A stretch of 64,000 bases of DNA from Phalacrocorax aristotelis (Eukaryota > Chordata > Aves > Suliformes > Phalacrocoracidae). The notes beneath the pieces were generated by a model. The model ran no database searches. It saw only the letters and a program-made list of their open reading frames with translations, and had not been told where the DNA came from. Within the stretch, counting starts at the first letter, position 1. Every line of letters starts with the position of its first letter. Positions 13,601 through 28,496 of this stretch are shown piece by piece. The DNA lies in the NCBI RefSeq assembly GCF_949628215.1, contig NC_134286.1, positions 1,240,001 to 1,304,000 of the forward strand, read 5' to 3'. The position numbers and the translations under genes were made by a program.

Positions 13601-16600
13601 TCAGTATGAGTACTTGCACCTAGCAGAGCAAAAAGCAAGTCTGCTTAACAGCACCTTCTCCATTTCAGCCAGAGGTGGGGACTATGGCAGTCACTGATTT
13701 TAAAAAACAAACCAATAAAACCATCTTCTGTTCATCTTCTACTTCTCAACATTTTCTCCTGAGGGATCTCAGAGCTATGGGAAAAAGGATTGGCACAGGG
13801 GATCAACGTATCTCTTCTTGTCTCCACACTACTGCCCTCCTCACATTGCCCTGAGAGCAAATGGCAGGACAGATAAGGACGTGAAAATTTCCAAAACCTG
13901 GCGCCCATAGTTAGCCTCTCTGAAAACAGGTAGGGTGGAGTCCAGCTTGTGGCATGTGAGAGAGAAACTGAAGCAAAACAGGATGTTTTTGTGATTTAAA
14001 ACTTATTTTTCATAATTCCTATTGAAAGGCTTGTTTTGGTTTGGTTTTGAAGTTGCCTGCTGTGTTTATTGGGAAATTTATCAGCGTGTGTGTGTGCACA
14101 TGTGTTTGCATAGGGAGGGCAAATGAAGAGCCTACTATTCAGCCTCAGTCATTATGCTATCTAACCTTTGTCTGATTCATTGGAGATGCTGTACCCACTC
14201 TTATAACTCCTAGCCTCTACGAAGTACTCGTGTTTTATCATTGACTTCAGTGGAAAAAGACATTTTCTCCCTAATTGTTTCTTCTCGTTGGCTCATCTGA
14301 GTTTCTGCAGTAGCTTGTAGCAGTTGCTCCTATGGAATAACTATAACAGCCCCGTGTAAGGAGCTTAATGTGAATAGTTTGATTCCACTGCTTATCTTTT
14401 TCCACCTCTCACGCCATCAAAGAACTGGGACACGTTCTTTAAGGCCACACTACTTGACTCGCATTGGTTCACAGCAAGAGCTTTTTACTCTAAGAATATG
14501 CATATTTCTTAGTTTGCCAAGTGATGCGAACAATTTCTGGCTTCCAGGTTATTTGACCTCTGAGCTTTTCATCTTCCATGACTAGCTTCTCTCCTCCCCT
14601 TCTCAGTCCACTGGCATCTCTTCAGGCTGTGTTTTCAGGATCCTCCTTCGCACTTTTTTTCACGTGGGCTCAGCTCCCATAATGCTGCTCCCACCTGCCT
14701 TTCCATTCTTGACCTTTGCCCAGCTGCTCAGCGATGTCTCACTCTTGGCCTCTGTCACTGTTCAACCCTTAATGTCTTCCTGCAACTCCAAAAAGTGGCA
14801 AAAATTGCAGTTGCTCAAGCCAAAGTCTACTTTTATTTGCCCAGCTCGTGTAACTTTAGACTTGCAGCTCCACTGCAACTCATGGGGTTTGGATCCTCAT
14901 TTGAGGCTATTTTTGATTTCCATCAGGTGTAGAATTCTGTGGGATTAAATCCTACAATTCAGCACAAACCTATCACGAGTTTTGAGGAGGAGTTCGGCAG
15001 TGAATGTTACTAATAAGTGTGTTACCCGTCCTGATGTTGACAGGCAGATGAGCAAGCAACAGAAAGAGGAAAATGCCTTTCATGGTGTGTGTGTTGGGAG
15101 AGGTGCGGTCGATTAACCCATTTTTCAGCCAGCCAGCTCTGAGAATGCCATTTAACAACCCCAAGTCTGTATAATGCTAACCGGATGCTTATAGGGCATA
15201 AAGGGATTAATGTTCAGCTCTAATGAAATCCAGATGCACAGAGCTGCCTCTTTTCAAGGTCTTTTCCATGGCCAAGCTGCAAATAAAATGATTTAATCAT
15301 TGTAAATAGATGAAAAACGCAAGACTTGCAACACGCACTAGGTACTTAAACTCACAGGCACCAAAGGCTGCTGGCGCTTACCTGGTAGAGGGAATGGTGT
15401 CACCCACTGACCCTCTGCTTGCAACAAGATCATTTGTAAGGTGGGAACTTGGGACCTTTCTTGGGGAGCACAACTGATGCACGTGTTTGCATTAGGGCTG
15501 GGGGAAGCTGGCTCAGAAACAAGCCTGCGTCTACCCCTAAAAGAAAGGCACGGCAGCTGTAAAGGTGTTGAGTGTCTAGTCAGTCTTTCTTAGGAGTGTG
15601 TTGGACTGCTAGCAACTTGGCACCTTGCACTGGATGTGTGTCCGGGGAGAGGTGAGGATTCACACCGTGGCATTCAAGGGGAGACGCACTGTCCGCTCAG
15701 TGAACCTGAGGCGTTGCTGCCTCATAAACGGTTTGTAGTTTACACTTTCTCTTCCTTGTGCAGTTTATATCGTCCTGTATCACACGCGGAGCATGGGTAC
15801 TGTGCGTTTCGTGCGCTGGGAGTTAACCTGGGCCCTAGCAGGGGCTGGACCAGCATACTCAAGCTCAGAGGCCCTGCTTCAGAAGGCTGAAGTAATTCTG
15901 TAGCTGGGCAGACCCACCTGTCTGTGAGTTTTTAGCTTTTAATATGGCAAGAGGAGGAGATTAGAACCAAGAGAGGGGAAGAGAAGGGGGTTATTTTAAA
16001 GACATGAAGGAATGTGTTACATTCTTCTGTTCTTCAGGTTTTGCTGCTCTTCGAGTTTTTCATTTTGCCAAAGCGTGATTCAGTGAACTATTTATTTGCA
16101 TTTTTAAAGGAAGAGCACGGTTCTTCATTTACTTTGGCCTCAGTGATGAATTTTTATACTGTGAAATCCAGCAAGTTCCTTTCCAATGTTAAATATACAT
16201 CCAACTTTACAACAGAAACTTCTACCCCAAAGTGCCAGCCTGAATTAAATGGTTTAAAGGGGTTTATAAAAGTATGCCCCCAGTGATTCCCCATGAGCCT
16301 TATCAGTAGTAACCCCAGAACTGTTTGATGCTATGTTCATAATCAGAGCATGCCGCAGCGTGATGCTACAGACCGTGTGTGTGTGTAGAGTTGTGCAGAG
16401 GTTTTCTTTAGAGCTATAGAGGCAAGAATTCCTCATGAGAGGTTCCTGGCGTAGCTTTCAGCATTGGTTCAAAGGAAGGAAAGGGATGAGGAAAAAGTCC
16501 CACTATAAAGTTCTATCAAAACATCCAGGGGGAATCTGTTGCAGTGGGTTTTCACCTCGGGAATAAGCATTGCAGAAAAATCCCAACAGGCAGCTGTTGT

Positions 16601-19600
16601 TTGGTCTAATCCATTGTCACCAAGTATTTCAAATTTGCTCAGCCCTGGACACCAGAATTGCAACCAAACTGTCAGGACCTTCAAGAAAAGGTGAAGAAAT
16701 TTTACAAAACAAGGTTTTACTCTTCCCACCACTTTTGGCCACAGTGCTAGAAGGGGGAAGTGCTTCCTCTAACAGCTGTTAGTTCCTCACCAGGCCAGAA
16801 GCACAAAGTACGCAAGTATTTCTAAATCAACATCAGTATTTATTGATCTCTTCAGTTTCCATCAATTAGCAATTTGCTGTGCTGGCTACAAAGAAGAGAC
16901 TTGCATTTGTGTTACTCAGAGTTTTTCAAACTGATATCTGTACAAAAAGGAATTTGTCCGAGTGCACCCTTCAGAAGTTCAGGGCCTGATCCTCTTGATG
17001 GCGGTGGCCAATGATTGTCCTCAACAGCAGTAAGCGCTTGTCTTGCAGTGCTTTTTCTGTTGTCCCAGAACACATGGACACATCCCCTCCTGCTGAACCT
17101 GCAGATTTGCAGAGGAAAGACCACTCATGGATGTTTTCAGCAGCAGTTGCCCATAATTTCCACAGATTCTGTTCACCAGCACTCTGTCGGTGTGCTGAGG
17201 CTTGGAAACAACAGAAATTCTGTTATTCTTGTATTCACTGGTTTTCACTTCTCAGCCCGGTACTGGATGCTGCAGTGAGGAAGTGCAGAGCTCCGGCTTG
17301 GCTCCCAAGTGTTTACAGAGGCACAGCTGATGGACGGGAGCTGTGGCCTTGTCTTCCTGCTTAAAGCTTTTGGGTCCCTTTTTAGGTACCCGTCCTGCAG
17401 TCTGAGTGGCAGTTTAGAGTTTCACGTTGCTTTACGACCCTGTATCACAGGGCCAAATCCTTGTGCTGATCCCCAGCTATGGATACTCCCGGTCGAGGAC
17501 GGTGCCATGTGGGCAAGGCTGTGCAGTAGCCAGAAACACAGACCCAAGCCTTGATAAATTCCAAGTGTCCTGATCTGGGGTCCATCCCAGTGTCATTTAA
17601 GAACACGGACCATTACATCAGCTGTTCAGAAAGACCCTTGTCAGTCGGGAAGACCTCTGGTGCTCCATGAGACAGCAGTCCCCTCCATGATTCACAGGAC
17701 ATCCTCTCCCATGGCCACCCGCTGTCGCTGGCAGTGTTGTTCCAGACTCCCAAGGAAGGCAGGCCCTGCAGGCACAAGTTATCCTTAGGAGCAGGGAAAA
17801 CAGCGTAGCATGGAACAGATTAGTGTGAGTCAAACTAATCCCCAACCATCCCTGAGTGGAAAACCCGCTCGGCCTTTGGCAGTCGCAGATTGTTTCTCCC
17901 AGTCCCCCTTATATGGGACATTTTAAAATAAACCAGCAGGGCTTCATTTCTTGGAAGGAAAAGGAAACATTTCAAAATGTGTCCTTGCAAACTGGTTTGC
18001 TGCCATCAGGCTCTGCATATTTTAAGATATGTTTGAGTTTGGAGCTGCGTTTTAGCAGTAAGGGAGAGGGAAGCAATTAGTGAAATAACACAGGAAGACA
18101 AGCTTGTGTAAAATGACTCAGATAAACATTTACACCAAAGTTTCTTAGCTCTGACTTCACATCAAGCCGTGTCCTGACTCTGAAGGGACTTGCATTCACA
18201 AATAAAATACCGGACTGTGGCCACCCGATATTATTTTACACTTCCTCCTCTGATTAATTAGGCTAATTATGGGTCTTAAGGAGTTCAAAGGGTTAAAGCT
18301 GTGGCAGGAGAGTTAAAGATTCTCCCTAGCATTTGCAAGGAAATGTTAATGCTTTACCATATGCCTGTGCTGGCAAAACTCACCCCGAAGAGCTCATAAA
18401 ACAGCTGCACTTTTTTGTTCCTCTCTTCTGGGCACTGAATTTTCACCCTATGCAAAGTGAAGTAGGACAAACTATTAAAATACAAATGGTCAGGCATGCA
18501 TGTCCTTACCTAACACGAAGCACTATGGAAAAAGGAGGCTGGACGGATCGGAATGGGGTTGCGTTAGCCAGAAAACAGAATGGACTGCCAGAGGCTCGGG
18601 GTGGCAGGAGGCATAGGGCAGTTACTGTAGTATTAACTGGGCTGCGTGAGCAGTTAATGCTGCTCCTTGTTAGGTGGGTGAGTCATCCCTATCGCGGAAA
18701 AGCTGCTTGTAGCCCCAATGGTAGCAAAAGGACCTGTTTCTTTGGACAGGTAGATGATGGCAAATGTTTAGGTATCAGGAATTCCTGATAATATTCCATG
18801 AGATTTGATCTGCTCTGGTTCTGTCTGCCCACAGATGTTGTTGATCTGTGCTTTTGGATAGGCTCCCAGGGCCAGAACCATGTCTGTCTTTTTTTTCCAC
18901 AATGAAAACGTTGCAGTAATGACTCTGGGGGAATATACCTTATGATTTGAGGAGAAAGGACACCTAGCTTAGACCTCTCCCAGTACAAAGACCTAATTTC
19001 CAAGCCTAGCTCTGCCACTACTTTTCTGCATCGCTGTGGGCATGTTACTTACGTCTCCATTCTGAGCCTCAGTTTTTCCATTTTCCAAGCAGTCACGTCA
19101 AAGCTGGAGTAGAGATGTACAGGATAAGGGTAAGCACGGGCTTGGCTGATTAAAGACTGTAATTGTTTTAGAGCCCATCAGCTGCAAGCTGTTGAGGTGA
19201 AGCACAATAGTTATATAGAGGGAAGAGCAGAAAGTTACTTTGCTAAGACCACCGCTGTCTCGGAAACAGGCTGTGTCAGCCCTCTGGCAGCACAGGCAAG
19301 CTAATCATAGTCCTGGCAGAGCTCCTCGGTTGGCCACCTGCTCATGGGCATGTACAGCGGTGGGTATTCCTCTAGATATGTAGGGTTTGCTTCTCTTCCC
19401 TTATTCGCCTGCCCTGAAATGTCTTCAGAGCAGCCACGAAGGCCTCGCGTACTGCAGGGATGCTCGCATGCAGCTGTTTGGGAGCTGGGAATGGGGTGGT
19501 GTTGCAGCACAATGCTTCATCTTCTGGCTATTCTGCATGATGGGAAAAGGCTCATCTGGTGTCTTGAGGTGGAATATCTGACAGAGCTGTGCGTTTGCCT

Positions 19601-22600
19601 ACAGAGCCTGGCTCTGCTCAGAGGCAGAGAGTGTGGAGCAGCTGTGACCGTGGATAACAATCCTAGCGGTGCAGCAGGCCAGGCACCAAAATGGGGAAAA
19701 TTACACTTTTTGGTCTTGCTTCCTCTCAAAATGAGGCACTTGCTGTCACCGTAAGGACTGGGAGGTGGTTGTACCCTGCCACGACCAGTAATGTCTGAGC
19801 TTCTTGGTGGATTGCTGCCAGATGTGGCAGGGAGGGAGGTATCAGAGGCTGGGGATGTTCCTGTAGGTTTAGTAAAGGCCATCAGCTGTGACACCTCTCA
19901 GCCCCGCTGCAGGGAAGGGCCATCCTGACACCCTCCTCAACAGCAGATAATCCACAGGTAACGGTAACGGGGCTCACAGCCCACCCTGGGAAAGCCATAA
20001 TTCCAGGGTTAAAAGAGCGCAGACCCACCGTGCTGCAGCACTGTCTGAGCTGGCCTCAAACCATCCCCACTGGGGAAGAAACAGGGTGAGAAGTAGAGGG
20101 ATGGGCCAGCTTTTGGGGAAGAGGCGCAGATGGCCCTGGGGAAGAGGCTTGGTCTGCTGGGGGTGCATTTGTGGCCCCTCAGGGGGGCTCTGTCTACCTA
20201 TCTGGGCAGCTCCAGCCCTGCTGCCCCCATTTCCCTTCAAGCTGAGACAAGGGGACCCGGAGCAGGGTCGCTGCGAGTGGCTGGCAGCAGCCCAGATGCC
20301 CACCGAATGCTGCTGGAGCTTCACCAGCTGAGAGGAACCCATGTGCAAGTGGAGGCTTGTGCCTGTTGGGCCTGGGGTGATGGGGAGAGGATCGGTCAGT
20401 CCTCGGCAGCGAGTAGCGTTTGCCCTGCTGCTTGGTCCCAGGTCAGCACTGCAAGGAGTAGCTTCAAAAGCTGGATCCAGCTCCTTGGGCAGCCGAAGTC
20501 CAGAGTCGAGCTGATGGGGCAGGCTTGGGTCTGCTGCCTTGCAGAACAAGGCAGAGACTCCAGGTGGCAGGGTGGTGACCCATTTAACATCATTCCACCT
20601 TGAACAGTTAATTAGTGGTGAAGTTGTTACAAGAAATATTCCTAATTGCACAGGAAAAGCAACGCAGTCTGCCTTCCACCCTGAGGTTTCATGTGCCTTC
20701 TGACAAAGCCAGCCCCAGCAGTGCTTATACTCATGGCCTTCTTATGCACTCTGACTTGGGGGAAACTAAGCACAGGACAGACGTGGGAGACCCCTTAGGA
20801 AACCAGGTCCTCCTTCCTCTCATCAGTATTTTCAAAAAGGTTTCAATCTCCCAAGTGTCTTACTCTGTCTACATCTGCAGACCCACTCCCCTGGTTACAT
20901 GCCTTACAGCACATGCTGCAGGCACTACTAGTGCGTCTGCTCACATCACTCCTGTTTCTAACATCAGTAGGCACTGCACTTCTAGAGATTGAATTTTTAG
21001 GCATAGCATGATTTCTGGATGTCTTCTAAAGACATCTAATCCTTGAACAGCTCTGTTACTTAGCAAACCTTTCAAACTAATGCTCCACCAGGTTAATTAC
21101 TCATATTACTCTAGTAGCAGAGGCACAAGGCTCTTATACTAAAATAATTCATTGTATACAGATTTCATGCTACAATCATTATGTTGCTATACAAGCAGTG
21201 TATAAAACTTCCCTATAGAGTTCAGTGTCCTTGGCCTGGCTCTTTCGCTACATTACCTGAGTATAAAGCTACTGACTGTAGTGGATCAACATTGATTTAC
21301 CCCAGCTGACGGTATGGTTGTCTTTGCTGGTCTCTGCTTAGTCCTGGACATACCGGTTTGTGACAGCCCCCTGTCCTCCCATCTCCCCTCCATACGTGCC
21401 CCTGGGACCTTCCTCACTGACAGGCATCAGAGTGGGCAGTGTTTGCAGCCCACCACTCAAGGCCAGGTTCCCCTGGAACTGTTGGTGGGGTTACTGTGGT
21501 GCTGGCTGACTGGGGGGACGTCGGGCTGGGGGTCCCATGGGAAGCAGCTGCTCCTCCCGGGAGCTGGTTCATGCACGGCCTGTCTTTTGGAGGGCCTGCT
21601 ACATTTTGGAACCCTCTCCCCATCAGGTCATGCTGGCCTGCCTGCCTGGCTGCGAGCTGGAAAGAAGCTGGTTAATGATGCCTAGTCATGATCACCATCA
21701 CAACGACAGATCTCTGCTATATGTAGCATCTTCCCCTGGCTGGGAACTGGGCAAAGATGGGGAAACCAGCACGGGAACAAGTCAAGCCCAGGGTTTTGTC
21801 TTGGTCCTAGAACTCCAAACACGCACCTTTTAAGAGACACTTGGAGGAGAACTGGAGAGATTTTGCTCTTATTCTGGGTGGCAAGCAGGGCAGGAAATCA
21901 AGGCTGAGAATAAAACATGTCCTCTTCCAAGGAGCATGAAAGGAGTGTAACTTTTCAAGCCAGTATCACCCAAGATCAGGCTAGCAGAGTGGCACAGCAC
22001 CTCTGGGTGAGATTCAGGGCAGGTACACGTGGCTGAGGCTGCCTCCCAGTAAGGTGACACTGAGTGCCCTGCAATGGATTTCCCCATTTGGGGCAAGGGG
22101 GAATGACTGCAAGGCAGCAGCTTTTGGAGCCCCTGCTAAAGCTGCTCCTGGTCGTGGGGTCACATTCAAGTTTATACAGTTTCTGAAGTGGCAGATGTAG
22201 TCTGGGAACAGCGGAGAATGAGACAGCAGCCATGCAAGTGCACTCTTCCCTAAACTCATTTTAAGTGCAAATCAGCATGAAATGGCAAGCCCAGTTGTTT
22301 TCAGTTTGTGTAATCTAATGCCTGATTTCCTTTTGTGCAGTGAACAATTTATCCTTCTCTTTCTTTGTCTCTCTCTATTTGGGTTTTCCAACCAGAAATG
22401 CAACTTCAGTTTTATGCAGGCACTTTGTAAGAGCATCCTGTGCTCACATCAACAAGAGACAGAGCAGGAGGCAGAAGTGTCTTACATTATCTCATTAAGA
22501 TATTTCTGAGGAATGCTGCTGCTAACATAAACTCATTATTGGATAGGAGAGCAGCAGCAGTTGTTTTCACATGGATGGATCTAAGCCCAAGCAATCAGTT

Positions 22601-25600
22601 AATCGTTTCTGTACTCTTAACTGGATTCTTAAGTATTTTTTTGAATGTTGTGAGAGCTAAATAACCATATGCCACGTTTATGCAGTAACTTTTGCTCTGT
22701 TCCGGTAGACTACTGAAAAACGTGCCCTTACTGGGTTCAGTTATCAATAGCAGGGATCAGCTATCTGCTCTGACACAATATACCAGTACTGTGATGAGAT
22801 CATTTGTAGGAAGAGACTGTTTCACAAGATCCACCCAAGAATGAGAATAATTTTGATGTTATTGGCTCTGGACAATCTGTAATGCTCCAAGTAATCAAAG
22901 ACTCTGTGGCCCATGTTTTACTGTCTCTGACTGTGCCTTTACCAACATAAGCCTCCCTAACTGGTATGAATGTCAGCATGGAATTGACTCAGAGGCCACA
23001 TTGATAAGGGTTTTTGTGGGTTTGGTTTTGGGTTGGTTTTTTTTTTTTAAGAGTGTTTGGTACCCTTTCACTGTCTTCTCAGCTAGAAAGTGGACTGTTT
23101 GTCAAACCTGGGGAGAATTACACTGACAGACAAATGTTCTGTGTAAAAGAGTAACAGAATGTGGCAGCTAAGAGCAGTGGGAGAAGCAAATGTCCCTTGG
23201 AAGTGTGAGCTGGGTGCCTGGACCCATGCTAGTGACATGTTGCTTGGGTCGCTCCATTCAGCAGCACGCAAAGAACTCATGGTGAAACATCAGTGTGCTG
23301 AGAATAGAGGCAGACCTGAATTAACCCTCTCCCTGTATTTGATTTTACTGCTTTTAATACCCCCTGGGTACATTTTCAGGTCTGAAGTGTGAAGTTGGTC
23401 TCATTTCCATATGATGGTTTGTAATAAAATGCGGCTTCAAACCTCTTTAAATCCTGCGTGTGAAGCAACAGAGTCGGTGCAAGGGCTCATTAAACAACCA
23501 CACAGGAGGGGAACGGAAGGGGAAATGCTCAAGCGAAATTCAGAGCTCCTTGGGGCAGCTGGACTTTTCCTTCACAATGCATTAGACACTGATGGGTGAA
23601 TGTCCCAGACCTGGAGTGACATCTTAATTTTTAGGCGATTGTCCATCTCTGTCTAGCAAGGGACAACGTTAATAAAATCAGTGCACAATTCTCCCCTCGT
23701 CAAAAGAGAAGGGAGGTGATGGCTATCATCCCTGCCTCAGCAGAGAGTGTGTGGGGTGGAGACAGGTTAATTGACTGATCTTCTTTGCTGTGTGCTCAGT
23801 CCTCATGAAGGATGTTTCCACTATGGACTGCAGAGTGGAATGGCCATAGCAGGCTAGTTTTAAATATACTAGCTAGCCCCATTTCGTGGCAGAGGCTCTG
23901 CAGAGCTTCCTCCTACTGTTTCTACACTGCTACTTGTTTTCAGACTGGCTTTTTGATCTCTCTTTCAGTGGTGACATACTAATGGCCAAAGCAGAGCTAA
24001 CCAGGACCCTTCTTGTAATGTGTTTTTTCCCTGGAAAATGCAGATTAATTGAAAACATTTTATCAAGATACAGTGCTTTGGAAGAGCCTTCCAGTAAAAT
24101 GAAGGGAGGGCTCTGAAGGAACTCTTCCTGCCACACAGGATCTTAAAGCTTCCTGCCAGGCAAGTTTCCATTGGAAAATGCCCTTGATTCGTGCTAGCTT
24201 ACCCACCCAGCTCCGTGGTCTGCAGCAGCCCTATCATATGTGCTAACCCAGAAATTCAAAATCCTGTAGATCTGTCATATCTTACTGTGCAGGTGGTCCT
24301 GCATCCCGGCAGCCCTGGCCTTGCAGGTGGCCAAGCCAACCAGCTCCTTGGCTGTGTCTACCTCCCACATTTGGTCTGGAAGCATCAGGGGCTCTCCTCC
24401 ATGCCATCATAACCTACAGTCTTCCGCAGCATCAGCAGCTCATGAGTGAGAGAGATGTGTCTCCCTGCTGCTTTGCGCTGACCGGCAGAGATGAGTCTGA
24501 CCTGGCAGCTGCCCGCTGCTGCTAGCAGAGTACATGAGTCTTGTCAACTTGCAGCAAATGCTAGGGGTCAAAGAAAGCATGTGGTGCTTTTGAAGACACA
24601 GTGAATCAATGTTTCTGAAACAACAATTTCAATTTATGTGTTGCAGAAAAGTTGCACTATTAAACAAATTTTGTTTTCGTTTCTGAACGTGAACTAGGCC
24701 AAATAGCAGCATTCCGGTGCCACAGAAATTGCAAGCTTTGACCAGCTATTGACGGAAGGAAAACCCACCCTGTACTAAGAAGGTGTCATTATTTTTCAGC
24801 TCCATCCCACCTTAACTATCTGATGAATAACATTCAAGCACAGAGGTCAGTGGGGGGAAAAATACCTTGCTCATGCTGGCCAGCTGAGCCAATAGTGTAG
24901 GCCATACATGGGTTTGGAATGAGGGGCATTAGACTCACAACCTCCCCAGTGCCAAGAAATACACAGCTAAAATTGGCAGCTCTGAGATGAGTAATGCACA
25001 AACACGGTCCAGGATGTTGCAAGTGTTCAAGCACTTTCAGAGTATGTTGGGTAAATGAGCATCTGTTTCCATGGCATCAAAACAGCACAGAGATTACGCC
25101 GTATCCCTTTGGCCGGTCTCTGATTCCAGTGCCTGGTTAATGTGAACAGAGCTGGCTTCCAGCAAAAGCTCTCCATGGCTTTAACGTGGAGGAGCACAGC
25201 TTCATCTGAAAGCGGTGCCTGTGGGGAAAGGCGGTGTGATGGTGCTGGCACCCAGGCGAGCCCTGGGCTGTGGACCCCCAGCCACCCCTTCAAGCACTGC
25301 CAGCTCTGCTCAAGCACAGGGCGGCTGTGGCCACTCAGAGAGCTCCCGCATGAGACAGAGGCCTTGTGGTGTTTCTTCTGCATGGTGAGATGGGAGGGTT
25401 TTTTTTTGCAAGAAAACCATAAAACTGTAGACCTTAGAAATATGCAGGATTCAGAGCACATTCTACGTGGTACTGGAAGAACGCTCAAGGCGTTAGGAGA
25501 CTGTCCTTGTCCAGCAGCCTCTTAAGGAAACATCATTTACGTGGGCTACCATACAAACCAAAATTGTTTAAAATGCGGTAGGTTCTAGAACCCAGCTAGG

Positions 25601-28496
25601 TTATCCCAAGCAGGGAAGGAGGACATGAGCAACTGTTTTACCTTGCATGCCTACTGAAACCAAAGGCAGAACAATTTATTATTCCTCTATCAAATATGCA
25701 AATCAAGTATATTAACCATGAAATCATGCCAATTAGTTGTGTCCCATTCCTTCAGTAAGATGCCGCTTGTGATCTTGCGGCCATCATCTCAGTGACATCC
25801 TGCCAAGGATGCTTGACCGGCTAGGGTTGAAGAGACTGGCTGAGGGCTTGGAAGGCAATTTTCTGGTTTGCCTAGAGTTTCTCTGGAATCAGGCAACTAG
25901 ACCTCTTGGCAACCGATGATCTCAGCATTTTATTTGGAGATAGCAAGTATGGGGAATACCTTGTGTCCTGTAGTCACAGCATTTCACTGGAAACCCAAAG
26001 TTCTGTCTTTGTGAGATATCCATGGGTCATCCAGTGCCTGCTGGAAGTGGCGCTAGTGAACAGGTCCTCAGACTCCTCCGGAGAAGTGCAGTGAGCAGGC
26101 AAAGATGAGGCTTCTTGGAAGGCACTGCCACCACCATTCAGATACAACCTGAAACCATTCCTAATGCTCAGGAGGAGGAATCCACCAGTACTTGCCTCTC
26201 TCATATCTCCCCTGACATCTGTTCTGAGTAAAATGCCCTCCTATATTCACTCACATAACGTACATCATTGGTACTCCTTATCGCACTGGGGTGGCCAAAA
26301 TGTTTGCTTTACCTACAGTAGGGTTATTATGTGCCATAGGTAGGGTTCTTCGGCACAGAAGATACTATTATGTGCAAGGTTTTATTACAATGCCAGTCAA
26401 GAGGTTCCTACAACGCATGCCTGCTGTATGTATTCAGGTGGTCTTTGCAGCTGACAGCCTGCTGGGGTTTTCCACCAGACAACCACACCCATCCTTTCTT
26501 CCTACCCTAAGATATTGCATGACTGATGCTTTACTGTACTATGTTTTGTAGGAACATTTTATCCTATTAAGGCACCTCTGAAAGTCAGATGTTCCATTTT
26601 AGTAGGGACTCTTTTTTTTAAAAAACATTTTTGAGCAGATGTTATTTTTATTTAGTTGTTCCCTCTGTGAAACTCCCGAAATCAGATCTTTGCTTGGCAA
26701 GGTCGTATCAGGGAAGGAGGGAAAAATTGCCATCCGTCACTGTCTACATATATACACATACACAAAGAATCTACTTAGAGAGCACTACTGGTGTTGCAAA
26801 GCTGAGTATTCATATATTTGGAAATTGCTTTATTAAATTGCACTTGCAGTCCCACTCCAACTTTGAATTACATCATCACACACTTTTTCCAAGGTCGTCT
26901 GTGCTTTGGAGCGCTCTGGTGGACCTGATCAGGCAATGAATCAGGAGTCTGTGTGGAGACAGCTCTTGCCTGTAGAATTCCCTGGTCTTTTGTCGCCGAA
27001 GTCAAAAGGTGTTGTGTAAACAAAATGGGACACGAGGAGGAGAGCGCCTTCCCTGGCAACTGGACTCCACGCCAGCCTCTGCCACAGATTTCCTTTCTGA
27101 AGTGTGGTAAATCACTTCCAGCAACTTTTGAAGTGGTCACTAATGCCCTGCTCTTAATTTTTGGGATTCCTCACGTAGATCCCTGGAGATAGACTTACAG
27201 CCATGCTGAGCCGCTGTAGCTCCAGTGACACTGAGCAGGAACAGCGCTTCAAACCAACCCCCTCAGCAAACCTTTCTGTCTGCTCAGAAAAACCAGGCCC
27301 AATGTACTGAACACCAGGCACCCAAATTCAGTGTAATCACCTTGTTCTTCCCCTTTCCATCGGTGCAATGAGGATGATACCTTCCTCTAACAGCGTAAGA
27401 ATGTCATGTTAATGTGGTTACAAGGTATTGAGGTGTAATGGTGTTGTGTACTCAGAGGTGGGACTAATGAGCTCACATGCAAGGGATATTGCTGCATTCA
27501 GCATAGAGTTTGAAAAGTACACAGTTAATAAAAGCAACATGCTTTCTCCGTAGGGCTTCTGCTCAACCAGCAATCCTGGTTTCCTTTACTCTTAGGATAT
27601 TCTGTATTTCGATACATTCAGAAGGCAAAAGACCAATAATTCTCAGCATACTCTAAACTTCCTTGTACTTCAAGCTCTAATACAGGCAAATGCTGAAATT
27701 AGAAATGAGCCGTGGGACAGATTTTCCCATGCTACTAAGCAAGAGCCACTGATGTAGGGATTTCTGTGATTTCTCTCCCAGGCTAAAATCTGTCATCTTT
27801 CGCCAGCACAAAATTCATTTGGCAAATAAAAGGAGACCTGTGACCTTCGTGTGTGTATGTTGGTTATCATGTCTAGCTCACAAGTTGTACCATTACAGTC
27901 ACCTCATTTCTGTGTCATGCAAGACTTGGTGGCTGTGGCTGTTAAAAAAGGTACAATTGTCTTGAGGTTACACTACCTGGGGAGGGGCCTAATAACAGTC
28001 TATTTGCTGAATTTGTAAATCGTGGAAAAAGAAGATAGAGAAAAATCTACTAAGTGACCTCCTCCATTCCTTCAGCCCATAAAATGTGGTTCCCTACAGT
28101 ATTATATGCTGTTCATTGCTTTGTCCAGTGCAGTTTTAAATTGGATTTCTATACTTTTCCTTAACAAACTACTCCATGGCATGAGTATTAGGAAGTTTTT
28201 CTTGACCTTCAGCCTGCAGGTTTTTTCTCTGCTTAATTTCATGTCATTACTTTGAATTTGGGCTGTGAAAATTGGAAGCATTTCAACTTAGGGAAGTTGT
28301 AAGTGTCCCACATAAATGTAAGAGTTGACAAGTGTTTTAATAATAAGGACGGGGGGGGGAGGTGTCTAAAAGCACAGATCATGGCTCTCAGTGCCGAGAT
28401 TCCGTGAGTGTTAACTAGATAAAAAGAAAACTTGTAGAGTGTAATGAGCAGATCTGCTTCCAAGGTGGCCAACTGGAATGTCTTTTTGTCTTGCAG
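10621..28496 (+). other. RhoGAP intron 1 (about 18 kb), no independent gene recognised
   Basis: The stretch is long, mostly AT-rich and without phased exons. Points seen: overlapping open frames on both strands at about 11.64-12.06 kb with no recognised product; a C7-A-C7 tract near 12,146; an AT-rich homeobox/nuclear-receptor-like motif cluster at about 18,257-18,297; GC-rich open frames near 20.1-20.6 kb; an oligo-GGTTT tract near 23,010-23,048; and an old CR1 tail just before exon 2. Confidence 0.6.
28110..28258 (-). repeat. Ancient CR1/L3-like LINE 3' fragment
   Basis: Phrases 'tttgtccagtgcagttttaa', 'aacaaactactccatggc', 'gtattaggaagtttttcttg', 'ccttcagcctgcagg' and 'cttaatttcatgtcattact' follow the order of old CR1-type tails read on the opposite strand. 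No terminal octamer survives. It lies about 240 bp before coding exon 2. Confidence 0.6.
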
